NCBI GenBank assembly: GCA_022823145.1
Contig: JAJDXS010000012.1
Span: 1 to 58,208, forward strand
DNA length: 58,208 nt
Direction: 5' to 3'
Origin: Gemmatimonadota bacterium
Lineage (GTDB): Bacteria; Gemmatimonadota; Gemmatimonadetes; Longimicrobiales; Gaopeijiaceae
Shown here: piece by piece, positions 26,518 to 35,926 of the stretch
How the letters are laid out: each line of letters begins with the position of its first letter
Numbering within the stretch: the first letter of the stretch is position 1
Position numbers and translations under genes: made by a program
Notes under the pieces: model-generated
Databases searched by the model: none
What the model saw: the letters and a program-made list of their open reading frames with translations, nothing else
Told to the model about the DNA's origin: nothing

Positions 26518-27426
26518 ATGTCCAACCCCAAACGCGACTTCATCGACATCGCGCAGCACAGTCCGGACCACCTTCGTCACCTCCTGGAACTGACCGGACG
26601 CGTGAAGTCGGGCGGCATACGCGGGCGCCCGCTCGCCGGTCGCTGCCTGGCCATGGTCTTCCGCAAGAGTTCGACCCGAACCCGGGTCAGCACCGAAGCC
26701 GGCATGGTCCAGCTCGGAGGTCACGCCATCATGATCTCGGACCGCGACTCACAGATGGGACGCGGCGAGAGCGTGCGCGATACTGCACAGGTGCTCAGCC
26801 GCTACGTGGACGCGATCCTCATCCGCACGTTCGCGCACGAAGAGGTCGTCGAGCTCGCCCACCAGGCGACCGTCCCGGTCATCAACGGCCTTACCGACCT
26901 CCTTCACCCCTGCCAGGTCCTTGCCGACCTCTTCACGGCCATCGAGGAGTTCGGCAACGACCTCGAATCGCTCACGGTGGCCTGGATCGGCGACGGCAAC
27001 AACATGGCGAACTCGTGGCTCAACGCCGCGGCCCGGCTCGGGTTCTCGCTGCGGCTGGCCTGTCCGGGCGGGTACGAGCCCGACTCGCACATTCTGGCCC
27101 GGGCGCAGTCGTTGGCGGTGGTACAAAGTGTCGAGACCCCTGCCGAGGCCGCCGAGGGGGCGCATGTGGTGACGACCGACGTATGGGCTTCGATGGGACA
27201 GGAGGACGAGCAGAGCGCGAGGGAGTTGGCCTTCCGTGGCTTCCAGGTCGATGCGTCCGTGATGGCGCGGGCGCACTCTTCCGGTATCTTCCTCCACTGC
27301 CTTCCCGCGCACCGGGGCGAGGAGGTGTCGGCGGAGGTGATCGACGGTCCGCGTTCCCGCGTATTCCGGGAGGCCGAAAACCGGCTGCACGTCATCAAGG
27401 CCATACTGCTGGACCTGATCGGCTGA
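26518..27426 (+). CDS. argF: Ornithine carbamoyltransferase
   Basis: This enzyme condenses ornithine and carbamoyl phosphate to citrulline in arginine synthesis. The 302-aa protein has the carbamoyl-phosphate motif SSTRTR, then LLHPCQVLADL and the ornithine-binding HCLPAHRGEE. These favour ornithine over acetylornithine or aspartate as acceptor. No other arginine genes are near. It starts 11 nt after hslU and could be co-transcribed. Confidence 0.95.
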   Translation: MSNPKRDFIDIAQHSPDHLRHLLELTGRVKSGGIRGRPLAGRCLAMVFRKSSTRTRVSTEAGMVQLGGHAIMISDRDSQMGRGESVRDTAQVLSRYVDAILIRTFAHEEVVELAHQATVPVINGLTDLLHPCQVLADLFTAIEEFGNDLESLTVAWIGDGNNMANSWLNAAARLGFSLRLACPGGYEPDSHILARAQSLAVVQSVETPAEAAEGAHVVTTDVWASMGQEDEQSARELAFRGFQVDASVMARAHSSGIFLHCLPAHRGEEVSAEVIDGPRSRVFREAENRLHVIKAILLDLIG

Positions 27427-27486
27427 ACCGTGCCGCCGCCTGCGGGGAGGGGCCGCAAGAGAGGGCCGTCAGGCCCGGGGATGACA

Positions 27487-28596
27487 ATGGACGACACACT
27501 GACCAAGACACCGCTCCACGACGTTCACACCGCGCTCGGTGCCAGGATGGTGCCCTTCGCGGGCTACGAGATGCCCATCCAGTACCCGGGCGGCATCCGC
27601 GCGGAACACGCCGCTGTCAGGACTGCCGCAGGCCTTTTCGACGTGTCCCACATGGGCGAGTTCACCGTGCGCGGGCCGCAGGCGGAGGCGCTGGTCCAGT
27701 ACCTGACCGTCAACGACGTGGCGCGCGTCGCGCCCGGACAGGCACAGTATTCCGCCTTCTGCAACGAAGAAGGGTGCATCCTCGATGACCTTCTGGTCTA
27801 CCGCTTTGCCGACCACTTCGTGCTTGTCGTGAACGCCGGCAACCGGGAAAAGGACTGGAAGTGGGTGACCGACCACGCGGCCGGTTTCGATGTCGAGATC
27901 TCGGACGACTCCGACAACGTCGCCCTGATCGCGCTGCAGGGCCCGGCCAGCCAGGCGATTCTCGCATCCCTTACCGACGTGGACCTCGATGCGGTGGAGT
28001 ACTACCGCTTCGCCGAGGGTTCGGTGGCCGACGCGCAGTGCGTGGTCAGCCGCACCGGGTACACCGGGGAAGACGGTTTCGAACTCTATCTCCCCGCGGC
28101 TTCCGCTTCCGCCGTCTGGAACGCCCTGTCCGTGGCCGGCGAGCCCCGCGGCGTCACCCCGGCGGGGCTGGGGGCGCGCGACTCGCTGCGTCTCGAGATG
28201 GGATACGCCCTGTACGGCAACGACCTGAACGAGGAACACACCGCGCTGGAATCGGGCCTGGGGTGGATCGTCAAGCTGCACGCAGGCGACTTCATCGGCC
28301 GCGATGCCCTCGCCGCCCAGAAGGCACGGGGCGTGTCCCGCCGCCTCACCGGGATCCGGCTCACCCAGCGCGGCTTTCCGCGTCCCGGCTACCCCATCGT
28401 CCACGACGGCGTCGAGGTCGGTATCGTCACCTCGGGGGTGGCGAGTCCGTCACTCGGCGAGGGCGTCGCGCTCGGCTACCTGTCGGCCGGCCCGGCCCGG
28501 CCCGGCACCGAAGTGGGCATCGTCATTCGGGGCCGGACCGTCGCCGCGCGCACCCAGCGGCCTCCGTTCTACACCAAGGGGTCGATCCGCAGGTAG
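27487..28596 (+). CDS. gcvT: Glycine cleavage system T protein (aminomethyltransferase)
   Basis: This enzyme transfers the methylene group from the lipoyl-H protein to tetrahydrofolate. The 369-aa protein has FAGYEMPIQYPGGIRAEHAAVR, FDVSHMGEFTVRG, SRTGYTGEDGFELY and a C-terminal barrel with GYPIVHDGVEVGIVTSG. I prefer ATG 27487, which has GGGG at a good distance; ATG 27481 is two codons upstream. The H and P subunits are not in the window. A sigma-54-type regulator follows after 27 nt. Confidence 0.94.
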   Translation: MDDTLTKTPLHDVHTALGARMVPFAGYEMPIQYPGGIRAEHAAVRTAAGLFDVSHMGEFTVRGPQAEALVQYLTVNDVARVAPGQAQYSAFCNEEGCILDDLLVYRFADHFVLVVNAGNREKDWKWVTDHAAGFDVEISDDSDNVALIALQGPASQAILASLTDVDLDAVEYYRFAEGSVADAQCVVSRTGYTGEDGFELYLPAASASAVWNALSVAGEPRGVTPAGLGARDSLRLEMGYALYGNDLNEEHTALESGLGWIVKLHAGDFIGRDALAAQKARGVSRRLTGIRLTQRGFPRPGYPIVHDGVEVGIVTSGVASPSLGEGVALGYLSAGPARPGTEVGIVIRGRTVAARTQRPPFYTKGSIRR

Positions 28597-28623
28597 TGTG
28601 CCGCACGTCGCCGGAGCCGTGGC

Positions 28624-30267
28624 ATGGCTGAGACCATTCTCGTAACCACGCACGACCTTCCCCTCGCAGGCGAGTTGCGCGACGGATTCCGCCACGCAGG
28701 CTTCAGGGTCGAGCTGCTCACCGCGGGTGAACGGGTGGACGGCGTCGAGGACCCGGTGCTGCTGGTCCTCACCGGAGGCGCCGGCACGGAGGCCGCAAGA
28801 CGACACGCGGGGCAGGCATCACGCCTGGAGCTGCCCGTCTTCGCCGTGGCCGTGCCCGGGCACGCGGATGCGCAGGCCGACACCGCCAGGATCGCCACCA
28901 CCTTCCTCGCCCCCGCCGATGCGGAAGAGATCGTGCTGGTGGGAACCAGGGCGATCGAGCGCAAGCGGCTGCGCAGGGCCACGGGCATCGTCGGCGAGAC
29001 CGACGCGATGGTCGAGGTCATGGAGCGCATCCTCCAGATCGCCCCGGTGGACGCCACCGTACTGATCACCGGCGAATCGGGCACGGGCAAGGAACTGGTT
29101 GCCCGGGGAATCCATGCCCTGTCGCGCCGTCGCCACCGGAGTTTCATCCCGGTCAACGTCGCCGCCCTGTCCGAGACCCTCCTCGAAAGCGAACTCTTCG
29201 GCCACGAGAAGGGTGCCTTCACGGGGGCCATCGATACGCGCAAGGGTCTGTTCGAACTGGCTTCGCGCGGCACGATCTTTCTCGACGAGATCGGTGAAAT
29301 GCCCCTCCAGACCCAGACGAGGCTTCTGCGTGTCCTCGAACAGCAGGAGTTCCACCGGGTAGGGGGACAGAAGATGATCCGGGTGAACGTACGGATCATC
29401 GCGGCGACCAATCAGCGCCTGGAGCGCCTGGTCGTCTCGGGGGCGTTCCGCAAGGACCTGTACTACCGGCTGAACGTCCTCACGATCGCGCTGCCTCCCC
29501 TGCGGGAGCGACGTGCGGACATCCCGCGCCTGATCGACACTTTCGTCCAGGAGGCCAGCGAGCGCCACGACCGGGGCCCGTTCCGCGGTATCTCGGACAA
29601 GGCGATGGAGATCCTGGTGCGCCACCGCTGGCCCGGAAACGTCCGTGAACTGCGCAATCTGGTCGAGAGCATGGTGGTCCTCGCCCCGGGGCGCAAAATC
29701 CGCCCGGAGGACATCCCCGATGACGTACGGTCAGGGGACAGCGGGCTCGCCGTGGTTCCCGTGCCTCGGAGCGATCGCGGAAGGGGTGACGACGTAGTCG
29801 CGTCCCTGCGGCCCCAGTTGGAGTTCATCTTCCGCACCATGATGGAAATGAAGGTCGACATCGAGGATCTGCGCAGGGAGTTCGAGCAGTTCCAGGCCGA
29901 AGAGCAACCCGACCGGATGTTGATCTCGCCGAGGGTGGGGCGGGAAGGGACCGCCAGCGGCGACGCGGGCACCCCCGCCGACGAGATCGTCTACGATCGG
30001 CGGCCGGCCGGCGAGCAAATGCCCGGCACGCGCGAGGGTGACATCGGCGATCCCGCACCCCCGAGCGGCGACCTCCCGCCCGAACCCGACGAACCCGCCG
30101 CCATCGCCTACCAGTCCGGCATGACGCTCGAGGACATGGAGCGCGAAGTCATCCACGCCGTGCTGAATTCGGTCGGCTGGAACCGGCGCGAGGCCGCGGA
30201 GACTCTCGGAATCGGCGAGCGAACGCTCTACCGCAAAGTCAGGAAATACGGCCTGGAAGAGGACTGA
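28624..30267 (+). CDS. Sigma-54-dependent activator with a degenerate receiver domain
   Basis: This is a bacterial enhancer-binding protein of 547 aa. Residues 4-110 have a receiver-like alpha/beta pattern but no phospho-acceptor Asp where beta-3 ends (VLLVLTGGAG). The AAA+ domain (120-355) has Walker A GESGTGKE (150-157), the sigma-54-contacting GAFTGA loop (197-202) and Walker B TIFLDEIG (217-224). A linker of about 130 residues with a predicted coiled coil (395-427) and a Pro/Asp-rich part follows. The Fis-type HTH is at 501-545 (NRREAAETLGIGERTLYRKV). It should activate sigma-54 promoters, through a signal other than phosphorylation. No kinase gene is adjacent. Its 3' end overlaps the next gene, which is on the other strand. 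Confidence 0.92.
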   Translation: MAETILVTTHDLPLAGELRDGFRHAGFRVELLTAGERVDGVEDPVLLVLTGGAGTEAARRHAGQASRLELPVFAVAVPGHADAQADTARIATTFLAPADAEEIVLVGTRAIERKRLRRATGIVGETDAMVEVMERILQIAPVDATVLITGESGTGKELVARGIHALSRRRHRSFIPVNVAALSETLLESELFGHEKGAFTGAIDTRKGLFELASRGTIFLDEIGEMPLQTQTRLLRVLEQQEFHRVGGQKMIRVNVRIIAATNQRLERLVVSGAFRKDLYYRLNVLTIALPPLRERRADIPRLIDTFVQEASERHDRGPFRGISDKAMEILVRHRWPGNVRELRNLVESMVVLAPGRKIRPEDIPDDVRSGDSGLAVVPVPRSDRGRGDDVVASLRPQLEFIFRTMMEMKVDIEDLRREFEQFQAEEQPDRMLISPRVGREGTASGDAGTPADEIVYDRRPAGEQMPGTREGDIGDPAPPSGDLPPEPDEPAAIAYQSGMTLEDMEREVIHAVLNSVGWNRREAAETLGIGERTLYRKVRKYGLEED

Positions 30268-30902
30268 GCGACCCGCGGAATCCGGCCGCGTTCGGCCTCC
30301 ACGGCACTCACGATGTTGGACCAGGATGCATCCTCCTCGCCCTGGTACGACACCACGACGTCTCGCGAGAGGTCGACCGACGCCGGATAGGCGTACACGG
30401 CCACGGCGCTCTCCTGCTGTCCGAGGCGCTGGCTTCCCCACCCCGGTGTGATCGCCCGTATGGCCAGGGGCCGCTCCCGGAGACCCCTCGAGATGAGGTG
30501 CAGATCCTCCGGCTGGAACTCGGCGCCCGGACGCATACTGGAAAAGGTCACCAGGAAGAGCACCGCTTCAGCCTCGCCGGTACCGCGACCTCCGCCGGGA
30601 GCGTTGGCCCGGGCGATCCTGGTCAGCCGGTCCCGGGTATCCGGCGCGGCCGCCTGGAGCACCCAGCCGACCAGCGGTGTCAACTCCACGCGCACATCGC
30701 CCACCGTCATCCTCACCGAGATTTCGTCCTGTCGCAGTGTACCGGACCTGCCCGGCTCCGGGCCGGTTCCGGGCCGGGGCGACACCGCCGGCGCATCGAC
30801 GCCGGCCGAAGTGGATGCCGGCGCACATCCGGTCCCACCCAGCAACGCAGCGGCCAGGGCGGCCGAGGCCCACCCGGTGGCGTTTCCAACACGGCACCGC
30901 AT
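30228..30902 (-). CDS. Putative lipoprotein of unknown function
   Basis: This is a 224-aa protein with an N-terminal hydrophobic segment ending in a lipobox, LLGGTGC, so probably lipid-anchored. A low-complexity Pro/Ser/Gly linker of about 35 residues follows, then a domain with ISVRMTVGDVRVELTPLVGWVLQAA, EAVLFLVTFSSM and a final strand-rich part. I do not recognise the family. The start (ATG 30902 or GTG 30905) overlaps the engB stop on the same strand, so they form an operon. The last 40 nt overlap the sigma-54 activator gene tail to tail. Confidence 0.7.
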   Translation of the reverse strand: MRCRVGNATGWASAALAAALLGGTGCAPASTSAGVDAPAVSPRPGTGPEPGRSGTLRQDEISVRMTVGDVRVELTPLVGWVLQAAAPDTRDRLTRIARANAPGGGRGTGEAEAVLFLVTFSSMRPGAEFQPEDLHLISRGLRERPLAIRAITPGWGSQRLGQQESAVAVYAYPASVDLSRDVVVSYQGEEDASWSNIVSAVEAERGRIPRVAQSSSRPYFLTLR

Positions 30903-31501
30903 CACGATTCCTCCTCGAGCAGCGATTCCATGGCGGCCAGCAGCTGGTCGGCTCCCTCACCCGTTCTCGCGGAGCTCTCCACGACCTGTTCCTCCAAAAC
31001 CCCGAGCTTCCGCGCGGCCGGTTCCACGATGCCCGCTTCCCTGACCCTCGACTTCAGCTTGTCGACCTTCGTCAGCGCAATCAAGGTCGGCGTTCCGGTC
31101 TCGGCCAGGTGCCCGACGAACTCCAGGTCGCCCGCGGTGGGGGGATGCCGCGAATCAACCAGGTACACCACGCCGCGCAAACCGGCGCTGCCTGCCAGAT
31201 ACCACCGGACCAGGATCCGCCATTCCGCGCGCACCTTCCGCGGCGCCCGCGCATAGCCCGACCCCGGCAGGTCCACCAGGTGGAACGACCGGTTGACCTC
31301 ATAGAAGTTGAGCGCCTGCGTCTTGCCCGGCGATGCCGAGACCCGCGCGATCTTCCGCCGCGGGCGCCCCAGGAGCCGGTTGATCAGCGAAGACTTGCCG
31401 ACATTCGATCTGCCCGCGAAGGCGATCTGGGGAAGGGTGGAGGGAAGGGTCTGGCCGGGCGTGACGACCGATCCGGCGAACTCGACGCTGCGGATGAGCA
31501 C
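30902..31501 (-). CDS. engB: Ribosome biogenesis GTPase EngB (YsxC/YihA)
   Basis: This is a TRAFAC GTPase needed for large-subunit assembly. The 199-aa protein starts at GTG 31501, with GAGGG 8 nt upstream. G1 is GRSNVGKS (30-37), G3 is in LVDLPGSGYA and G4 is TKVDKL. A typical EngB block VRWYL follows G3. It lies 10 nt after lon on the same strand and is coupled to the lipoprotein gene, so transcription may run on from lon. Confidence 0.95.
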   Translation of the reverse strand: MLIRSVEFAGSVVTPGQTLPSTLPQIAFAGRSNVGKSSLINRLLGRPRRKIARVSASPGKTQALNFYEVNRSFHLVDLPGSGYARAPRKVRAEWRILVRWYLAGSAGLRGVVYLVDSRHPPTAGDLEFVGHLAETGTPTLIALTKVDKLKSRVREAGIVEPAARKLGVLEEQVVESSARTGEGADQLLAAMESLLEEES

Positions 31502-31511
31502 GGGCGGTCCC

Positions 31512-33932
31512 TCAGGTGACGTGGAGGCTGCCCGGGCCGGGAGCGAGTCCTTCCCCGCGGCGCGCGGTGCCCCGGCGTGAGACGAGCGCTTCCCGCAGCA
31601 CCTGGTCCATCGTCTCGACCGGCACCATTTCGACCCCGGAACGAACTTCATCGGGCAAGCGCTCGAGGTCCACCGCGTTCTGGGCCGGGAGCAGCACCCT
31701 GCTGATGCCGCCGCGCAGCGCCGCCACGGCCTTTTCCTTGATCCCGCCGACGACCAGCACGCGTCCCCGCAGCGTGATCTCGCCGGTCATCGCCAGATCG
31801 GCTCGCGTAGGCGTCTCCGTCAGCGCCGAGATCAGCGCCACCGCGATCGTAATCCCGGCCGATGGCCCGTCCTTGGGGGTGGCGCCCTCCGGAATGTGGA
31901 TGTGGATGTCCACCTCGCGGTGGAACTGTTCCTGCAGGCCCAGCCAGCGGGCCCGCGAGCGCGCGTAGGTCACCGCGGCAAACGCCGACTCCTTCATCAC
32001 TTCGCCCAGGGTGCCGGTCAGCTGGATCTTGCCCGACCCCGGCACCACCGCGACCTCCACCTCGAGCACTTCGCCGCCCGCGGCCGTCCAGGCCAGCCCG
32101 CACGCGATCCCCGACCGGTCCGCGCCTTCCTCCCTGCTCGGCGGCAGGTGCACGGGCGGTCCCAGCAGCTCGCGCAAGTCGCCCGTCTCCACGCGCCCCG
32201 GGAGCTCCGTCCCGCCCGCCGACGCCTGCCGGGCCAGCTTCCGCGCCACCCGGGAAAGACGCCGTTCCAGTTCGCGGACCCCCGCTTCCCGCGTATACTC
32301 GGTCACGATCGTCTGTACCGCCTCGTCGGAGATCTCCGGCGCGTGCCCGGCCAGTCCGTGGCGGTCGACCTGCTTCGGCCACAGAAACTGCCGCGCGATC
32401 ACCCTCTTTTCCGTGTCCAGGTAGCCCGGCAGGCGGATCACCTCCATCCTGTCGCGCAACGGTCCCGGCAGCTCTCCCAGCGTGTTGGCGGTGGTGATGA
32501 AGAGGACGTTGGAGAGGTCGAATTCCAGCTCCAGGTAATGGTCGGTGAATGTCCGGTTCTGCTCGGGATCGAGGACCTCCAGCAGGGCCGCTCCGGGGTC
32601 GCCGTGGAAGTCCCTGGCCAGCTTGTCGACCTCGTCGAGGAGAAAGACGGGATTGCGGGAGCCGCTCTTGCGCATCCCCTGGATGACCCGTCCGGGCAGC
32701 GCGCCCACATACGTCCGGCGATGCCCCCGAATCTCGGCCTCGTCCCGAACCCCTCCCAGGCTCACCCGTATGAACTTGCGATCCAGACAGCGGGCGATGC
32801 TTCGTCCCAGCGACGTTTTTCCTACGCCCGGAGGACCGACGAGGCAGAGGATCGGTCCCTGGAGCCGCCCGACAAGCGAAAGCACGGCGATGTGGTCGAG
32901 AATGCGCTCCTTAACCTCTTCGAGGCCGTAGTGTTCGTCCTCCAGAACGCGCGCCGCCCGCTCCACGTCGAGACTGTCCTGCGTTTCGGCCTCCCACGGA
33001 AGGGCCAGGATCCAGTCGAGGTAGGTCCGGATGACCGATGCTTCCGGTGCGACCGGATTCATCCTGCGCAGGCGCTCGAACTCCCTGGTGGCGCGGTTGC
33101 GCGCCTCGCCGGGAAGGGGAGTCTCCTCGATGGTGGACTCCAGTTCCGCCCACTCGGGGTCGGTCGCGCCGGCCTCCGGTTGACGCTCTCCGAAGCCGCG
33201 GCCGGGCTCGGGCGGTTCCCCGCCGAACTCCGACTCCATCTGGAAGCTGATCTGTTCGTCCAGCTTCTGCTGGATCTGGAGCACCTCGATCTCCCGCACG
33301 AGGATCGCGAGCAGAATCTCGAAGCGGGCCCCGATCTCGATCGTCTCCAGCAGCTCCTGCTTCTCGACGCTGCCGATCAGAAGATGGCCAGCGATCAGAT
33401 GGGAGAGACGGATCCGGTCGCCGATCTCCGAGATCGCCCCCGGCAGCGAGTCGGGGATCTTGTCGGAAAGGCGCGCGTACCGGCCGAACAGCTTGGTGAC
33501 CTCGCGGACCCGCGCGGTAAGAGCGGCGTCCGTCGGCGGGTCGGGCTCGTACTCCCACTCCGTCAGGAGTTCCACCAGAGCCCGGAAGCCGTCGCCCGAG
33601 GGCAGGTACTCCGCTATTCGGGCGCGGCCCAGTCCCTCCATCACTACGCGCGCCGTCCCGTCGGCCAGGTGAGACACCTGCACGATCCTGATCACGGTTC
33701 CCGCGCGGTAGAGGTCCCCTCGCCCCGGGTTCTGAACCCCGGGATCCTTCTGGCCCACGAGAAGGGCGAGACCCCGGCCCGCCTCCGCCTGCTCCAGCGC
33801 CGCGACCGAGGGGCGCCGACCGATCAGCAGGGGCAGCACCATGTAGGGGAAGTAGACCAGATCGCGCAGTGCGATCACCGGCAGTTCGTCCGGTATCTCA
33901 AAAGAACCGTCGAGCCGGTTCACCGTGCTCAT
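31512..33932 (-). CDS. lon: ATP-dependent protease Lon
   Basis: This is a cytosolic AAA+ serine protease for damaged and regulatory proteins. The 806-aa protein has a LON N-terminal domain (about 15-215), Walker A GPPGVGKT (366-373) and a protease domain with the Ser691 (KDGPSAG) and Lys734 (GGIKEK) dyad. The linker before the AAA+ domain (about 240-290) is longer than usual and acidic. ATG 33932 fits the family; frame upstream of it has no similarity. A GC-rich hairpin directly precedes the start codon (33933-33960). Confidence 0.96.
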   Translation of the reverse strand: MSTVNRLDGSFEIPDELPVIALRDLVYFPYMVLPLLIGRRPSVAALEQAEAGRGLALLVGQKDPGVQNPGRGDLYRAGTVIRIVQVSHLADGTARVVMEGLGRARIAEYLPSGDGFRALVELLTEWEYEPDPPTDAALTARVREVTKLFGRYARLSDKIPDSLPGAISEIGDRIRLSHLIAGHLLIGSVEKQELLETIEIGARFEILLAILVREIEVLQIQQKLDEQISFQMESEFGGEPPEPGRGFGERQPEAGATDPEWAELESTIEETPLPGEARNRATREFERLRRMNPVAPEASVIRTYLDWILALPWEAETQDSLDVERAARVLEDEHYGLEEVKERILDHIAVLSLVGRLQGPILCLVGPPGVGKTSLGRSIARCLDRKFIRVSLGGVRDEAEIRGHRRTYVGALPGRVIQGMRKSGSRNPVFLLDEVDKLARDFHGDPGAALLEVLDPEQNRTFTDHYLELEFDLSNVLFITTANTLGELPGPLRDRMEVIRLPGYLDTEKRVIARQFLWPKQVDRHGLAGHAPEISDEAVQTIVTEYTREAGVRELERRLSRVARKLARQASAGGTELPGRVETGDLRELLGPPVHLPPSREEGADRSGIACGLAWTAAGGEVLEVEVAVVPGSGKIQLTGTLGEVMKESAFAAVTYARSRARWLGLQEQFHREVDIHIHIPEGATPKDGPSAGITIAVALISALTETPTRADLAMTGEITLRGRVLVVGGIKEKAVAALRGGISRVLLPAQNAVDLERLPDEVRSGVEMVPVETMDQVLREALVSRRGTARRGEGLAPGPGSLHVT

Positions 33933-33960
33933 CGTCCCGCTCCGCCGACGGCGCGGGACG
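33933..33960 (-). promoter_or_regulatory. Hairpin abutting the lon start codon
   Basis: The perfect 8-bp arms CGTCCCGC and GCGGGACG flank a 12-nt loop. In the lon messenger the 3' arm ends directly at the AUG. The Shine-Dalgarno GGAG spans the loop and the base of the 3' arm. Such a fold would affect ribosome access to lon. Whether it is regulatory is not shown by sequence alone. Confidence 0.45.
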
Positions 33961-34012
33961 CAACCCCGCGTCGGACGCCGAAGAACGCAGGCGGGATAAC
34001 GCCCACGGGCCG

Positions 34013-35284
34013 CTAGGCCTCCTTCCGCTGCGCCTCCGGCCGCAGGACCAGGAGGGGCGGAACCCTGCCGCGGGCACATTCGGGGGTGACGACCACCTCT
34101 CGCACGTCGCTTCTTGACGGGACCTCGAACATCGTGTCCCGCATGATCTTTTCGAGCACCGCCCTCAGGCCGCGGGCTCCCGTGCCGCGCTCGAGCGCCC
34201 GCCGCGCGATCTCCTTCAGGGCACCCGGATCGAGAGTCAGCCCGATGCCCTCCAGTTCGAACATCTTCTGATACTGCCTCACCAGCGCGTTCTTCGGTTC
34301 CTGCAGGATCCTCACCAGGGCCTCCTCGTCCAGTTCCTCCAGCGTCACGGTCACGGGAAGGCGCCCGACGAGTTCCGGAATCAGGCCGAATCTCTGGAGG
34401 TCGGTGGGCTCGAGCCACTCCATGGAGTCGAGTGCCGTCCCGTCGTTGACTCCGGCTGGGACGTCGGCTTCGTCCGCCCTCGCGTCTTCAGCTTCCCCGA
34501 AACCGATCTGCCGCTTCCCCAGCCGGTGTTCGACGATCTTGTCGAGCCCCTCGAACGCGCCCCCGCAGATGAAGAGGATGTTAGTGGTGTCGATCTGGAC
34601 GTATTCCTGCTGGGGGTGCTTCCGTCCCCCCTGGGGCGGCACGCTCGCGACGGTCCCCTCGAGGATCTTGAGAAGCGCCTGCTGCACCCCCTCGCCCGAC
34701 ACGTCCCGGGTAATGGACGGATTCTCCGACTTCCGGGCGATCTTGTCGAGTTCGTCGATGTAGACGATCCCGCGCTGGCACTCGGCGTTGTTGAAGTCGC
34801 TCGCCTGCCAGAGGCGAACCAGGATGTTCTCCACGTCCTCCCCGACATATCCCGCTTCGGTGAGGGTCGTCGCGTCGGCGATGGTGAAGGGCACCTGGAG
34901 GATCCGCGCCAGCGTCTGCGCCAGAAGCGTCTTCCCGACCCCCGTCGGCCCGACGAGAAGCACGTTGGCCTTGTCGAGTTCGACGCCCCCGAGTCGTTCG
35001 CGCTGGTGGACCCGCTTGTAGTGGTTGTAGACGGCGACCGCCAGCGAGCGCTTGGCCTGCTCCTGTCCGATCACGTACTCGTCGAGGGCCGCCTTGATCT
35101 CGTCCGGCTTCAGGACGGCGACGGAGGCTTCCTGATTCTCACGCTCCTCCTCTTCTGCGAGAATCTCGTTGCAAAGCGATATGCACTCGTTGCAGATGTA
35201 GACGGACGGACCGGAGATGAACTTCTTGACCGTGTCCTTGGATTTCCCGCAGAAACTGCAGCGAAGGTGCCTGTCGCTCGTCAT
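34013..35284 (-). CDS. clpX: ClpXP protease ATPase subunit ClpX
   Basis: This is a AAA+ unfoldase delivering substrates to ClpP. The 423-aa protein has the N-terminal zinc-binding domain (Cys9, Cys12, Cys31, Cys34), Walker A GPTGVGKT (112-119), Walker [10 protein letters not shown] and the ClpP-docking IGF-type loop (QIGF). The length is normal. The start overlaps the clpP stop by 4 nt, so both come from one transcript. Confidence 0.97.
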   Translation of the reverse strand: MTSDRHLRCSFCGKSKDTVKKFISGPSVYICNECISLCNEILAEEEERENQEASVAVLKPDEIKAALDEYVIGQEQAKRSLAVAVYNHYKRVHQRERLGGVELDKANVLLVGPTGVGKTLLAQTLARILQVPFTIADATTLTEAGYVGEDVENILVRLWQASDFNNAECQRGIVYIDELDKIARKSENPSITRDVSGEGVQQALLKILEGTVASVPPQGGRKHPQQEYVQIDTTNILFICGGAFEGLDKIVEHRLGKRQIGFGEAEDARADEADVPAGVNDGTALDSMEWLEPTDLQRFGLIPELVGRLPVTVTLEELDEEALVRILQEPKNALVRQYQKMFELEGIGLTLDPGALKEIARRALERGTGARGLRAVLEKIMRDTMFEVPSRSDVREVVVTPECARGRVPPLLVLRPEAQRKEA

Positions 35285-35907
35285 TTGTCCTCCTGCTTCC
35301 GCGGGGCGCCCGGACCACGCCCGTTGTCGTTCCGAAGGACCTGGTCGACCAGGCCGTACGCAACCGCCTCGTCGGCGCTCATCCAGCGGTCCCGGTCCAC
35401 GTCGGTGTTGATCTTCCGGATCTTCTGTCCGGTGGTGCCAGCCAGAATCCGGTTGAGACGCTCCCGTGTTCCCAGGATCTCCCTGGCGGCGATCTCGATG
35501 TCGGCGGCCGTACCCTGATACCCGGAAGACGGCTGATGGAGCATGATGCGCGAATTCGGGAGCGCGTTCCGCTTGCCCCTGGCGCCCGCCGAAAGGAGCA
35601 GGGCGCCCATCGAAGCGGCCATTCCGACGCAGTAGGTCGATACTGACGCGCGCAGGTGGTTCATGGTGTCGTATATCGCCAGCCCCGCGTACACGCTGCC
35701 ACCGGGCGAGTTGATGTAAAGGTAGATGTCGCGTTCGGGGTCGTCGGCATCTAGGAAGAGGAGCTGGGCGACGATGATGTTCGCAACGTCGTCGTTGATC
35801 GAACTCCCGAGGAAGACGATGCGGTCCATGAGCAGCCGGCTGAAGATGTCGTAGCTGCGCTCGCCGCGGCTGGTCCGTTCGATGACATATGGAGGATAGG
35901 TTGCCAT
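35281..35907 (-). CDS. clpP: ClpP serine protease subunit
   Basis: This is the tetradecameric proteolytic core of ClpXP. The 208-aa protein has the catalytic triad Ser99 (GMAASMGA), His124 (MLHQPSSG) and Asp173 (DRDRW). The propeptide is short. It follows tig by 19 nt and overlaps clpX by 4 nt. Confidence 0.97.
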   Translation of the reverse strand: MATYPPYVIERTSRGERSYDIFSRLLMDRIVFLGSSINDDVANIIVAQLLFLDADDPERDIYLYINSPGGSVYAGLAIYDTMNHLRASVSTYCVGMAASMGALLLSAGARGKRNALPNSRIMLHQPSSGYQGTAADIEIAAREILGTRERLNRILAGTTGQKIRKINTDVDRDRWMSADEAVAYGLVDQVLRNDNGRGPGAPRKQEDK

Positions 35908-35926
35908 CCGTTTGCAGCTCCCTTGT

